Assembly (NCBI GenBank): GCA_902786365.1 | Contig: CADACD010000007.1 | Location: forward strand, 25,836-89,835 | Direction: 5' to 3' | From: an uncultured Lachnospiraceae bacterium | Lineage (GTDB): Bacteria > Bacillota > Clostridia > Lachnospirales > Lachnospiraceae | Length of the DNA: 64,000 nt | In this document: piece by piece, positions 9,814-18,789 of the stretch | Layout of the letters: the number at the start of each line of letters is the position of its first letter | How positions within the stretch are numbered: the stretch's first letter is position 1 | Made by a program: the position numbers and the translations under genes | Notes under the pieces: generated by a model | The model's input: only the letters and a program-made list of their open reading frames with translations | What the model was told of the DNA's origin: nothing | Databases searched by the model: none

Positions 9814-9919
9814 TTTAAAAAATCCTCCTGAATTTGTATAAATTTGTAATTCCGGCAATAGATACCGGGAAAATGCGTATATTAAAATATAAGAAAAATT
9901 AATATCTGCAAAACAAAAT

Positions 9920-9990
9920 CAAAATATGCATAAAAAGAATAAAAAATGAATATTTATGCATTTTTTTTAGAAATATGCATAAATTGCTTT
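9920..9990. promoter_or_regulatory. Cluster of ArgR-box-like sites between argG and argC
   Basis: Three AT-rich sites with TGNAT half-sites occur here. The best is TGAATATTTATGCA at 9947-9960, which fits the bacterial ARG-box pattern of two facing half-sites. ATATGCATAAAAAGAAT before it and ATATGCATAAATTGC after it are weaker copies. A cluster upstream of argG fits hexameric ArgR binding. The remaining bases up to the argC promoter are AT-rich with no other recognisable feature. Confidence 0.6.
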
Positions 9991-10114
9991 TATCAATAAT
10001 AACAATATACATCATAAGTGGTAAAAAATCAATATTTTAATATAGAAAATCATTTATCAAGGTTAAGAAAGGGAATGTAAAAACAAAAACTAAAAGAATT
10101 ATTTTAAAATGTGC

Positions 10115-10143
10115 TTGCATGTTATGCATAAAAAATGTATAAT
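10115..10143 (+). promoter_or_regulatory. Promoter of the argC-argJ-argB-argD operon with overlapping operator-like site
   Basis: TTGCAT, exactly 17 bases, TATAAT. The spacer and -10 contain TATGCATAAAAAATGTATAA, an ARG-box-like sequence, so a bound repressor would cover the -10 region. This suggests direct ArgR repression. Confidence 0.72.
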
Positions 10144-10149
10144 TATAAA

Positions 10150-10270
10150 CGTTTTTTAGAAACTCCCTAAAAACTATGCGTGTTTAAGGATAATCGTGAT
10201 TACCGGCGAAAGGGAGTGTCAGAAATTTTTATATTTTTAAAGATTGAAAGTAAGAAAAGGAGATGTGACT
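10150..10270 (+). other. Structured 5' leader of argC
   Basis: The predicted transcript carries about 120 leader bases. ACTCCCT at 10162-10168 can pair with AGGGAGT at 10211-10217, enclosing a smaller hairpin GGATAA / TTACC near 10187-10204 and the unpaired segment CTATGCGTGTTTAA. A U-rich stretch (ATTTTTATATTTTT) follows. This resembles a compact regulatory RNA, but it matches no riboswitch class I can name, and I see no leader peptide rich in arginine. Confidence 0.35.
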
Positions 10271-11311
10271 ATGGTAAAAGTAGGTATTATTGGCTCAACA
10301 GGTTATGCAGGAGCAGAGATAGTCAGATTATTATTACAGCATAAAGATGTCGAAATTGTATGGTATGGTTCGAGAAGTTATATAGATAAAAAATACTATG
10401 AAGTATTTAATAATATGTTTCAGATTGTTGACGACAAATGTATGGATGACAATATGGAGGAACTTGCAAACAGTGTTGATGTGATATTTACTGCAACGCC
10501 ACAGGGCTTATGTGCATCTCTTGTTGATGAAGAAATATTAAATAAAGTAAAGATTATTGATCTGAGTGCGGATTTTCGTATAAAAGATGTTAAAATCTAT
10601 GAAAAATGGTACGCAATAGAGCATAAAAGTCCACAGTTTATTGAAGAAGCCGTTTATGGACTTTGTGAGATTAACAGAGATAAGGTAAGAAATGCAAGAA
10701 TCATAGCGAATCCGGGGTGTTATCCGACATGTACAACGCTTAGTATCTATCCTTTATTAAAAGAAGGCATCATCAAACCGGAGACAATTATTGTGGATGC
10801 AAAATCAGGCACATCAGGCGCAGGACGAGGAGCAAAGGTAAACAATCTTTTCTGTGAAGTCAATGAAAATATCAAGGCATATGGAGTGGCAACACACAGA
10901 CATACACCGGAGATAGAGGAACAGCTTTCCTATGCAGCAGGAGAACCGGTTATGATTAATTTTACACCACACCTTGTTCCGATGAACAGAGGAATCCTTA
11001 TCACAGCGTATGCTTCATTAAATCAAAAAGTATCTTATGATGAAGTGAAGGCGATTTATGATAAATATTACGATAATGAAAAATTTGTAAGAGTTCTCGA
11101 TAAAGATATATGCCCGGAGACAAGATGGGTGGAAGGTTCTAATTATGTTGATGTTAATTTTAAGATAGATGAGAGAACAAACAGGATTATCATGATGGGG
11201 GCGATGGATAATCTTGTAAAAGGAGCAGCAGGACAGGCAGTTCAGAATATGAATATTTTATTTGGTTTTGATGAGACTGAGGGACTGATTCAAGTACCAA
11301 TGTTCCCATAA
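10271..11311 (+). CDS. argC: N-acetyl-gamma-glutamyl-phosphate reductase
   Basis: It is the third enzyme of ornithine synthesis and reduces N-acetylglutamyl phosphate to the semialdehyde with NADPH. The 346-aa protein starts MVKVGIIGSTGYAGAE, a Rossmann nucleotide site. The catalytic cysteine lies in NPGCYPT, and the later segments GVATHRHTPEIEEQL and HLVPMNRGI are typical. The start was chosen at the ATG behind AAGGAG; an upstream in-frame ATG would add MKVRKGDVT, which is foreign to the family. It is the first gene of the arginine operon, and argJ follows after 112 bases. Confidence 0.96.
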   Translation: MVKVGIIGSTGYAGAEIVRLLLQHKDVEIVWYGSRSYIDKKYYEVFNNMFQIVDDKCMDDNMEELANSVDVIFTATPQGLCASLVDEEILNKVKIIDLSADFRIKDVKIYEKWYAIEHKSPQFIEEAVYGLCEINRDKVRNARIIANPGCYPTCTTLSIYPLLKEGIIKPETIIVDAKSGTSGAGRGAKVNNLFCEVNENIKAYGVATHRHTPEIEEQLSYAAGEPVMINFTPHLVPMNRGILITAYASLNQKVSYDEVKAIYDKYYDNEKFVRVLDKDICPETRWVEGSNYVDVNFKIDERTNRIIMMGAMDNLVKGAAGQAVQNMNILFGFDETEGLIQVPMFP

Positions 11312-11393
11312 AAACAAGTTTAAGATTTGTCATGAAAAAAATAATTTATCAAATGAGATACAGTTTCATGAAATTTAATAAAATAAGAAAGGA

Positions 11394-11410
11394 ATATGCA
11401 TTTTGCATAT
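11394..11410. promoter_or_regulatory. Palindrome before argJ, possible ArgR site
   Basis: ATATGCATTTTGCATAT is a perfect 7-3-7 palindrome built from the same TGCAT half-sites seen in the argG-argC region. It sits inside the operon, 14 bases before the argJ start, next to its ribosome binding site. It could be an internal ArgR operator or an RNA hairpin modulating argJ translation. Confidence 0.45.
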
Positions 11411-11423
11411 GTAAGGATAAAAT

Positions 11424-12653
11424 ATGGAATATATAAATGGCGGTGTGTGCGCCCCAAAAGGATTTAAGGCAACAGGAATTGAAGTGGGAATCAAGGCAGG
11501 ACATTCCGGAAAAAAAGACATGGCAATGATATTTTCGGAGGTTCCATGCAAGGCAGCAGGAACTTTTACAAGTAATCTTGTAAAGGCAGCTCCGGTACAA
11601 TGGGATAAGAAAATCGTGACAGAATCAGGTGATGTAAGGGCAGTTGTTATCAACAGCGGAGTTGCCAATGCATGTACAGGACAACAGGGACTTGATTACT
11701 GTGAAAAATTGGCAGCAAAGGTAGCAGATGTGGCCGGTATCGATAAGACATCGGTATTAATTAGCTCAACAGGTGTCATCGGAGCACAGCTTCCAATTGA
11801 TATTATGAGTGAGGGTGTTGAAAAGTTATATCCGGCATTGGAAGGGACAGAAAATGGTGCAGGACTTGCGGCAGAGGCAATCATGACAACAGATACTGTG
11901 TCAAAGCAGGTTGCGGTCAAAGTTCAAATAGGCGGAAAAGAAGTGAATATTGGTGGCATGTGTAAAGGTTCAGGAATGATTCATATTAATATGTGTACCA
12001 TGCTTGGCTTTATCACAACCGACGCAGCTATTTCAAAGGAAATGTTACAGAAAGCACTGAGTGAAATTATACCAGATACATTTAATATGGTGTCTGTTGA
12101 CGGAGATACTTCTACCAATGACACGGTATTATTACTTGCCAATGGACTTGCCGGAAATGACGAAATCACAGAGGAAAACGAAGATTACAATATATTAAAA
12201 GAAGCACTTTATGCTGTATGTGAGGGCTTATCAAAGAAGATAGCAGCAGATGGAGAGGGAGCAACAAAGCTTTTTGAAGTGAAGGTTTTGAATGCGAAGA
12301 CAAAGAGTGATGCCATAGGACTTGCCAAATCAATTGTGACATCAACACTTACAAAAGCAGCTATATTTGGAAATGATGCAAACTGGGGAAGAATATTGTG
12401 TGCAATGGGTTATTCTGGTATTATATTCCAACCAGAAAAAGTGGATTTGTATTTCGAAAGTGTGCAAGGAAAACTCAAAATAGTAGAAGACGGAGTGGCA
12501 ACCGGCTATAGCGAAGAAGAGGCAACTAAGATATTAAATCAGAAAGAAGTGACATGTATTGCTGATGTGAAAATGGGCGAATATAGTGCAGCAGCATGGG
12601 GCTGTGATCTCACATATGATTATGTCAAAATTAATGCAGACTACCGTTCATAA
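11424..12653 (+). CDS. argJ: Bifunctional glutamate N-acetyltransferase / ornithine acetyltransferase
   Basis: It recycles the acetyl group from acetylornithine to glutamate, giving the cyclic arginine pathway; many homologues also use acetyl-CoA. The precursor (409 aa) cuts itself into alpha and beta chains, with the new N-terminal threonine as nucleophile. That threonine is T192 in KGSGMIHINMCTMLGF. The residue before the cut is cysteine here where alanine is usual (NMATML), and Ile replaces the proline often found before NM. Everything else, including GNDANWGRI near the C-terminus, looks normal. Because argJ is present, argA and argE are not needed, which fits their absence here. Confidence 0.94.
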   Translation: MEYINGGVCAPKGFKATGIEVGIKAGHSGKKDMAMIFSEVPCKAAGTFTSNLVKAAPVQWDKKIVTESGDVRAVVINSGVANACTGQQGLDYCEKLAAKVADVAGIDKTSVLISSTGVIGAQLPIDIMSEGVEKLYPALEGTENGAGLAAEAIMTTDTVSKQVAVKVQIGGKEVNIGGMCKGSGMIHINMCTMLGFITTDAAISKEMLQKALSEIIPDTFNMVSVDGDTSTNDTVLLLANGLAGNDEITEENEDYNILKEALYAVCEGLSKKIAADGEGATKLFEVKVLNAKTKSDAIGLAKSIVTSTLTKAAIFGNDANWGRILCAMGYSGIIFQPEKVDLYFESVQGKLKIVEDGVATGYSEEEATKILNQKEVTCIADVKMGEYSAAAWGCDLTYDYVKINADYRS

Positions 12654-12750
12654 GTATTGTTCGGATGCTTATAAATAAAACACAAGCAAGATTGAAAAAA
12701 TGAATATAAATTGCAAGAAACTACAATTGTAGGAAAGGAAAATAAGTATT

Positions 12751-13638
12751 ATGGAAAAGGATATCGAAAAATATTTAGAAAAAACTAATGTGCTCATTGA
12801 GGCATTGCCATATATACAGCGTTTTAACAGGAAAATCATAGTTGTCAAATATGGTGGAAGTGCAATGGTGGATGAAGAACTCAAAAGAAATGTCATACAG
12901 GATATTACCCTTTTAAAACTTGTTGGTTTTAAGCCGATTATCGTACATGGTGGCGGCAAGGAAATCAGTAAGTGGGTTGAAAAGTCGGGAATGGAGCCGA
13001 AATTCATCAATGGACTTCGTGTAACAGACGAACCGACGATGGAAATCGTAGAGATGGTTCTTGGAAGAGTTGGCAAATCTCTTGTGACAATGGTTCAGGA
13101 ACTTGGGGTAAAAGCAGTAAGTATCAGTGGAAAAGATGGAGCTCCTCTTCTGAAATGTGATAAAAAATTATCAAATGGTGAAGATATCGGATTTGTAGGC
13201 GATATAAAAGAAGTGAATCCTGGAATCTTATTTGATTTGCTCGAAAAAGATTATCTTCCGATTGTATGCCCTGTTGGACTTGATGATAATTATAATTCAT
13301 ACAATATTAATGCGGACGATGCGGCTTGTGCCATTGCAAGAGCGGTGAATGCAGAAAAATTGGCGTTCCTTACAGATATAGAAGGTGTTTACAAAGATCC
13401 TGAAGATAAGTCAAGTCTTATTTCAGAGCTTTGTGTGTCTGATGCAAGAGAACTCATAGAAAGTGGTTTTATAGGGGGAGGAATGTTGCCGAAACTCAAC
13501 AACTGTATTGACGCAGTTGAGAATGGTGTATCAAGAGTACATATTCTTGATGGAAGAATACCACACAGTCTGTTATTAGAAATCTTTACAAGAAAAGGTG
13601 TTGGAACCCAGATATTGGCAGAGGGTGAAGAAAAATAA
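12751..13638 (+). CDS. argB: Acetylglutamate kinase
   Basis: It phosphorylates N-acetylglutamate, the second step of ornithine synthesis. This 295-aa amino-acid-kinase-fold enzyme has VVKYGGSAM (phosphate-binding glycines), [11 protein letters not shown] (substrate loop) and [12 protein letters not shown]. The N-terminal helix, about 20 residues ahead of the fold ([20 protein letters not shown]), is the kind found in hexameric, arginine-inhibited forms, so feedback inhibition by arginine is probable. It is third in the argCJBD operon, with short gaps (97 and 72 bases) to its neighbours. Confidence 0.96.
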   Translation: MEKDIEKYLEKTNVLIEALPYIQRFNRKIIVVKYGGSAMVDEELKRNVIQDITLLKLVGFKPIIVHGGGKEISKWVEKSGMEPKFINGLRVTDEPTMEIVEMVLGRVGKSLVTMVQELGVKAVSISGKDGAPLLKCDKKLSNGEDIGFVGDIKEVNPGILFDLLEKDYLPIVCPVGLDDNYNSYNINADDAACAIARAVNAEKLAFLTDIEGVYKDPEDKSSLISELCVSDARELIESGFIGGGMLPKLNNCIDAVENGVSRVHILDGRIPHSLLLEIFTRKGVGTQILAEGEEK

Positions 13639-13710
13639 ATTATTTGAAAAATCTGAGTATGAAAAGGCAAGATATAATAAAAATATCAAAAAATCCGGGA
13701 GGGAAAGACG

Positions 13711-14898
13711 ATGACAACAAAAGAGTACATTGATGAAGCAGAACAACACCTGCTGCACACATATAATCGTTACCAGATTGTCCTTGAAAAAGGTGATGGT
13801 GTTTATCTTTATGATACAGATGGAAAGAAATACCTTGATTTTGCAGCCGGTATCGCAGTATTTGCATTTGGTTACAATAATCAGGAGTATAATGATGCTT
13901 TAAAAGGACAGATTGACAAATTGATACATACATCCAATCTCTATTACAATGTTCCTTCTGTCAGTGCAGCAAAAAAATTGGCAGAGATATCAGGAATGGA
14001 CAGGGTATTTTTTACAAACAGTGGTACAGAGGCAATCGAGGGTGCTATTAAGACAGCAAGAAAATATGCGTATAATAAAGATGGAAGAACAGATCATGAA
14101 ATCATAGCTATGAAACATTCATTCCATGGAAGAAGTATGGGTGCCTTATCCGTGACAGGAAATGTAAAATACCAGGAACCGTTTAAGCCTTTGATAGGTG
14201 GCGTACAATTTGCTGAATATAACAAACTTGAGAGTGTGAAAGCACTTGTTAATGAAAAGACTTGTGCTATCATTATGGAACCTGTTCAGGGAGAAGGAGG
14301 CATCTATCCGGCAGCAGATGAATTTATTAAAGGTGTGAGAAAAATATGTGATGAAAACGATATTCTTCTTATATTTGATGAGATACAGTGTGGAATGGGA
14401 CGTACAGGAAAAATGTTTGCACATCAGCATTACGGGGTGAAGCCAGATGTCATGACAGTTGCAAAAGCGGTAGGTGGAGGATTCCCGGTTGGAGCGTTCC
14501 TTACAAATGAAAAAGCAGCAGTATTGGTACCTGGTGACCATGGAACTACATATGGAGGAAATCCTTTAGCCACAGCAGCGGTAAGCAAAGTAATAGATAT
14601 GTTTGAAACAGGTAATATCCTTGAAAATGTCAATGAAGTCGGTGCATATCTTGAAAAGAAATTAGATGAGATTACCGAAAAATATGATTTTGTAAAAGAA
14701 CACCGTGGAAAAGGTCTGATGCAGGGAATTGAACTTGGTATACCTGTAGGAGAAGTGATTGTAAAAGCAATGGATAAAGGACTTATCACAATCAGTGCAG
14801 GAAGTAATGTATTAAGACTTGTACCGCCACTTGTCATCACAAAAGAGAATGTTGATGAAATGATTGAAAAACTGACACAGGTATTTGATGAATATTAG
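13711..14898 (+). CDS. argD: Acetylornithine aminotransferase
   Basis: It is a PLP class-III aminotransferase converting acetylglutamate semialdehyde to acetylornithine. Length is 395 aa. Seen: FFTNSGTEAIEGAIK, MKHSFHGRSMGALS, the aspartate of LIFDEIQCGMGRTG, and the Schiff-base lysine in VAKAVGGGFPVGA. It closes the argCJBD operon and is followed by a clear terminator. A GGGAGGG ribosome binding site precedes the ATG. Confidence 0.95.
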   Translation: MTTKEYIDEAEQHLLHTYNRYQIVLEKGDGVYLYDTDGKKYLDFAAGIAVFAFGYNNQEYNDALKGQIDKLIHTSNLYYNVPSVSAAKKLAEISGMDRVFFTNSGTEAIEGAIKTARKYAYNKDGRTDHEIIAMKHSFHGRSMGALSVTGNVKYQEPFKPLIGGVQFAEYNKLESVKALVNEKTCAIIMEPVQGEGGIYPAADEFIKGVRKICDENDILLIFDEIQCGMGRTGKMFAHQHYGVKPDVMTVAKAVGGGFPVGAFLTNEKAAVLVPGDHGTTYGGNPLATAAVSKVIDMFETGNILENVNEVGAYLEKKLDEITEKYDFVKEHRGKGLMQGIELGIPVGEVIVKAMDKGLITISAGSNVLRLVPPLVITKENVDEMIEKLTQVFDEY

Positions 14899-14931
14899 AA
14901 TAAAATAGACATCCAAAATAAATAAACAATT

Positions 14932-14970
14932 AAGAGATAGACAAAATGAATGTCTGTCTCTTGCTTTTTT
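14932..14970 (+). terminator. Terminator of the argCJBD operon
   Basis: A 12-bp stem (AAGAGATAGACA / TGTCTGTCTCTT, one G-U) with a 7-base loop, then GC and six T residues. Confidence 0.88.
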
Positions 14971-15102
14971 ATGCTTAAAACAAGTTTTATCAGCATTCTT
15001 TCATTCATAACCGGACACATAAAAAACAATAGAAAAATCTGCTAAAAAATTAATAAAATCAAAAAAATCCTCGCATACTATCACCTATGGAGGTGCAGCA
15101 TT

Positions 15103-15531
15103 TTGGGAATAATCATAGCATTAATATCAGGATTGTTAATGAGTGTGCAAGGAGTATTCAACACAGGAGTTACAAAAGAGACAGGAATCTGGGTATGTAA
15201 CTGTTTTGTGCAGTTTACGGCACTTATCACAGGTCTTGTTATGTGGTATTTTACAGACAGGCAGAGTTTTATGAGTTTGTCAAAAGTGACACCAAAATAT
15301 GTTTTGGTTGGTGGAATCATTGGAACAGCAATCACATACACCGTTATAAAGAGTATGGACGCGCTTGGACCTGCAAGGGCAGTGATGATAATTGTCATTT
15401 CGCAGGTTACAGTGGCATATTTAATAGAATTAATGGGATTGTTCGGAGTGGATAAAGTAGAATTTCAGTTTCGGAAATTAATTGGTGTCGCATTGGCGAT
15501 TGGAGGTATTATATTATTCAAGTCGGAATAA
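15103..15531 (+). CDS. YdcZ-like (DUF606) membrane transporter
   Basis: The 142-aa protein has about five hydrophobic segments. Features such as SVQGVFNTGVTKETG at the N-terminus and GGIIGTAITYTVIKSMDALGPARAVM mid-protein are typical of the DUF606/YdcZ branch of the drug/metabolite transporter superfamily. Such small proteins have half the usual number of helices and probably work as dimers; the substrate is unknown. It starts with TTG, supported by GGAGGTG 8 bases upstream and by the family's usual N-terminus. It lies alone between the arginine operon terminator and comEA. Confidence 0.82.
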   Translation: MGIIIALISGLLMSVQGVFNTGVTKETGIWVCNCFVQFTALITGLVMWYFTDRQSFMSLSKVTPKYVLVGGIIGTAITYTVIKSMDALGPARAVMIIVISQVTVAYLIELMGLFGVDKVEFQFRKLIGVALAIGGIILFKSE

Positions 15532-15664
15532 AGTATAGAAAATAATTAAAAAAAATGTAAAGATTCCAAAAATCTATTGTAAAGTTTCGTTATTTTATGT
15601 AGAATAAAATATGGTGTTTTAAAATCCTTCCCTAAAAGCAGTAAGAGAAAGGGAGAGATTGATT

Positions 15665-16387
15665 ATGAAGTATAATATTTTAGCAGGCATTTTGCTGATG
15701 ATGGCATTTATCTGTACAGGATGTATGGGCAGAAACAATGCAAAAGTTTATGATGTGACACAAGATGAGTATAGTATTCAAAAAAGTACAAATGAAATAT
15801 CAGATGATATGACAGTGAATATTTTTACAGATGGAAACATAGCGGATGAAATATCATATGATACACAAAATGCAGATGATTTACAAAATACAAAAGATTC
15901 ACAAAATTTAAGTGAGTCAGCAGAAGATGAGATTTATATTCAGGTATGTGGAGCTGTCAATTCGCCCGGTGTGTATAAAGTACCATCATCATTAAGGATA
16001 TTTGAAGCTGTCGAAACAGCAGGAGGAGTAACAGATGAGGCACAGCCAGATGCTGTAAATCTGACGAAGCAGGTCTATGATGAAATGGTGATTTATATTC
16101 CAACAAAAGACGAAGTCACAAATCATGAATATACAATTACGGACAATGATATATATACGCAAACAAGCGAGAATACTCCGAAAGAAAGTTCGAGCATGCT
16201 TGTTAATATCAATACAGCAGATAAAGAAACGCTTATGACACTTCCGGGAGTCGGAGAGTCAAAAGCACTTGCGATTATAAGCTATAGGCAGGAAAATGGG
16301 ACATTTCATACTATCGAAGATATTATGAATGTTACCGGAATCAAAAGTGCAGCATTTGAAAAAATAAAAGATAAAATAACAGTGTAA
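15665..16387 (+). CDS. comEA: ComEA-like DNA-binding competence protein
   Basis: It probably binds incoming double-stranded DNA at the outer face of the membrane for transfer to ComEC. The 240-aa protein has an N-terminal hydrophobic segment ending in TGC at residue 20. An acidic, poorly conserved linker follows, then an SLBB-type domain (about 95-155, VCGAVNSPGVYKVPSS) and a C-terminal helix-hairpin-helix pair (about 178-240, VNINTADKETLMTLPGVGESKA). Unlike Bacillus ComEA, the anchor may be a lipid on Cys20 rather than a plain membrane helix, but the lipobox is imperfect. ATG was preferred over a TTG six bases upstream on ribosome-binding-site spacing. comEC lies 3.3 kb downstream, separated by a signalling cassette. 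Confidence 0.88.
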   Translation: MKYNILAGILLMMAFICTGCMGRNNAKVYDVTQDEYSIQKSTNEISDDMTVNIFTDGNIADEISYDTQNADDLQNTKDSQNLSESAEDEIYIQVCGAVNSPGVYKVPSSLRIFEAVETAGGVTDEAQPDAVNLTKQVYDEMVIYIPTKDEVTNHEYTITDNDIYTQTSENTPKESSSMLVNINTADKETLMTLPGVGESKALAIISYRQENGTFHTIEDIMNVTGIKSAAFEKIKDKITV

Positions 16388-16574
16388 GTAAAAAATTCAA
16401 AAGTAAGCAGTAAAGAACCGGACTGAAAAGGATGATATTGAACCGGATTATAGAATCAGACCGAAAAACCAAATTACAAAACAAGAGCAAAAAATTTGGC
16501 ATTGAAGTAGAATGATAAAGTAAATCAAAAATATAGAATATTGAAAGGATAATAGATACATAAGGTGATGATGT

Positions 16575-17267
16575 ATGGCAAACAGAATCTTAGTAGTAGA
16601 TGATGAAAAATTAATTGTGAAAGGTATTAAGTTTAGTCTTGAGCAGGATGGGATGCAGGTAGACTGTGCCTATGATGGTGAGGAGGCAATAGAACTGGCA
16701 AACAAGACAGAATATGATATTGTGCTTCTTGATGTCATGCTTCCTGTCTATGATGGGTTCGAGGTGCTCAGTAAGATTAGAGAATTTAGCTCTATGCCAG
16801 TTATTATGCTGACAGCAAAGGGTGATGACATGGATAAAATTTTGGGACTTGAATACGGAGCAGATGATTATATTACAAAGCCATTCAACATTTTAGAGGT
16901 CAAAGCACGTATCAAAGCTATCATGAGAAGAAGTAACAGAAAGGGAAATATTGTTGAGTCAGACAACAATGTGATAGTAAAAGGAAATTTAAGAATTGAT
17001 GTTGATGGAAGAAATGTAAAAATTGATGGCAAAGAGATTAATCTTACAGCTAAGGAATTTGATTTACTGGAACTTCTTATCACAAATCCAAATAAAGTAT
17101 ACAGCAGAGAGAAACTTTTAAGTGTAGTTTGGGGATATGAATATCCGGGAGATGTAAGAACAGTTGATGTGCATATCAGACGACTTAGAGAAAAAATAGA
17201 GAGTAATCCTAGTGATCCCAAATATGTATTTACAAAATGGGGTGTCGGATATTATTTTAAAGAGTAG
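16575..17267 (+). CDS. OmpR/PhoB-family response regulator
   Basis: The 230-aa protein has a receiver domain (about 1-118) and a C-terminal winged-helix DNA-binding domain (about 135-230). The acidic pocket is VDDEK, the phosphorylation site is D53 in LLDVMLPVYDG, and the switch residues are T in MLTAKGD and K in YITKPF. The effector domain ends GVGYYFKE. It is encoded 16 bases before a histidine kinase, so the pair form a two-component system. Similarity to WalR/PhoP-type regulators is clear, but the signal and regulon cannot be assigned from sequence. Confidence 0.92.
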   Translation: MANRILVVDDEKLIVKGIKFSLEQDGMQVDCAYDGEEAIELANKTEYDIVLLDVMLPVYDGFEVLSKIREFSSMPVIMLTAKGDDMDKILGLEYGADDYITKPFNILEVKARIKAIMRRSNRKGNIVESDNNVIVKGNLRIDVDGRNVKIDGKEINLTAKEFDLLELLITNPNKVYSREKLLSVVWGYEYPGDVRTVDVHIRRLREKIESNPSDPKYVFTKWGVGYYFKE

Positions 17268-17283
17268 TGATAGGTGTATATAA

Positions 17284-18789
17284 ATGTCTGAAAATAATGA
17301 AGATAAATTTTATGAAAGATTAAAAAAAACTTTTTCAAAACTCAGAGTGCTGTTAAAAAGTATGAGACTTAGAGTCTTTGCTTTTATTTTTGTTGCAGGA
17401 GTTGTTCCACTTGTTGTCATGGAGCCCATTATTTTAAAGCCAATGGAAACAGAAATGGTAAACTCAAAGAAGCAAAGGCTTTTAAGTCAATGTATGATTT
17501 TAAAGGATCATATCATTAATGAGGGGTATATTGATTCTCAGACTTCAGCGGCTATTGATGCTGAACTTTCACAGCTTTCTGCAATGTATGACGGACGTGT
17601 TATGTTGATTAATTCTGAATTCATTATTGTGAAAGATACATATTTAATGGATGAGAATAAGACAAGTATATCAAAAGATATAATAAAATGCTATAAAGGT
17701 GCCAATATTACAAAATATAACAGCCAAGATAAATATATAGAGATAGTTCTGCCAGTTAGTAATATGGAAAAAAAGACAATCGGAGTTCTTTTTGTAACAT
17801 TTTCTACGCAAGATATTAATTACTCAATTAGGCATATCCGGACAAAGATATCAATAGCAGTAGGAATTGTTGCTTTTGTGATAATTCTGTTTGCCTCACT
17901 GTGTTCACTGAGAATTGTCAAGCCATTCAAAAAACTGGAGAACACTTTTGAAAAGGTATCAGAAGGATATTTTGATAATAAACTTTCACTTGATGGATAT
18001 TCAGAAACTGAGCAGATTGCAAGTGCATACAATCATATGCTTGATAAAATGAAAGAAGTGGATGAGTCAAGACAGGAATTTGTTTCGAATGTGTCACATG
18101 AATTAAAGACTCCTATCACATCCATTAAGGTACTTGCAGATTCACTGATGATGCAGGAAGATGTGCCAAATGAACTGTATAAAGAATTTTTTACAGATAT
18201 TGCTAATGAAATAGACAGAGAAAATGAAGTTATCACGGATTTGCTAACACTTGTCCGTCTTGACAAAAAACACAGCAATTTAAATATTACAAATATTAAT
18301 ATCAATGAGCTTGTGGAACTTATCTTAAAAAGGTTAAGACCGATAGCGGCAACGAAAAATGTAGAGATTGTATTGGAAAGTTTCAGACCTGTTATGGCAG
18401 ATGTTGATGAACTGAAGATAACAAGTGCAATTACAAATCTTGTGGAAAATGCAATTAAATATAATGTGATGGATGGATGGGTAAGAGTTACATTGAACGC
18501 TGACCATAAGTATTTCTTTATCAGAGTTGCAGATTCCGGTATAGGTATTCCGGAGGAATCACAAGATAAGGTATTTGAAAGATTTTATCGTGTCGATAAA
18601 GCAAGAGCAAGGAAGGCGGGTGGAACAGGTCTCGGACTTGCAATTACCAAGAATATCATACAACTTCATAATGGAGCGATAAGGGTATACAGTAAAGAAG
18701 GCGAGGGAACAACATTTACAGTAAGGATACCGCTTAACTATGTAAATTATGACAGGGAGAGTTTGGATGAAGATAAAGAAGAAAAGTAG
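17284..18789 (+). CDS. Sensor histidine kinase with HAMP domain
   Basis: A 501-aa membrane kinase. A basic cytoplasmic N-terminus leads to TM1 (about 28-50), an extracellular sensing domain (about 51-183), TM2 (about 187-207), HAMP, and a HisKA domain with the phosphorylated histidine H272 in NVSHELKTP. The HATPase domain has N-box LVENAIKYN and G-boxes DSGIGIPEES and GGTGLGLAI. All catalytic motifs are present. The 3' end overlaps the next gene, a GerMN lipoprotein, by 23 bases, so the three genes are co-translated. That arrangement recalls MtrB-LpqB of Actinobacteria, where the lipoprotein tunes the kinase. Confidence 0.93.
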   Translation: MSENNEDKFYERLKKTFSKLRVLLKSMRLRVFAFIFVAGVVPLVVMEPIILKPMETEMVNSKKQRLLSQCMILKDHIINEGYIDSQTSAAIDAELSQLSAMYDGRVMLINSEFIIVKDTYLMDENKTSISKDIIKCYKGANITKYNSQDKYIEIVLPVSNMEKKTIGVLFVTFSTQDINYSIRHIRTKISIAVGIVAFVIILFASLCSLRIVKPFKKLENTFEKVSEGYFDNKLSLDGYSETEQIASAYNHMLDKMKEVDESRQEFVSNVSHELKTPITSIKVLADSLMMQEDVPNELYKEFFTDIANEIDRENEVITDLLTLVRLDKKHSNLNITNININELVELILKRLRPIAATKNVEIVLESFRPVMADVDELKITSAITNLVENAIKYNVMDGWVRVTLNADHKYFFIRVADSGIGIPEESQDKVFERFYRVDKARARKAGGTGLGLAITKNIIQLHNGAIRVYSKEGEGTTFTVRIPLNYVNYDRESLDEDKEEK

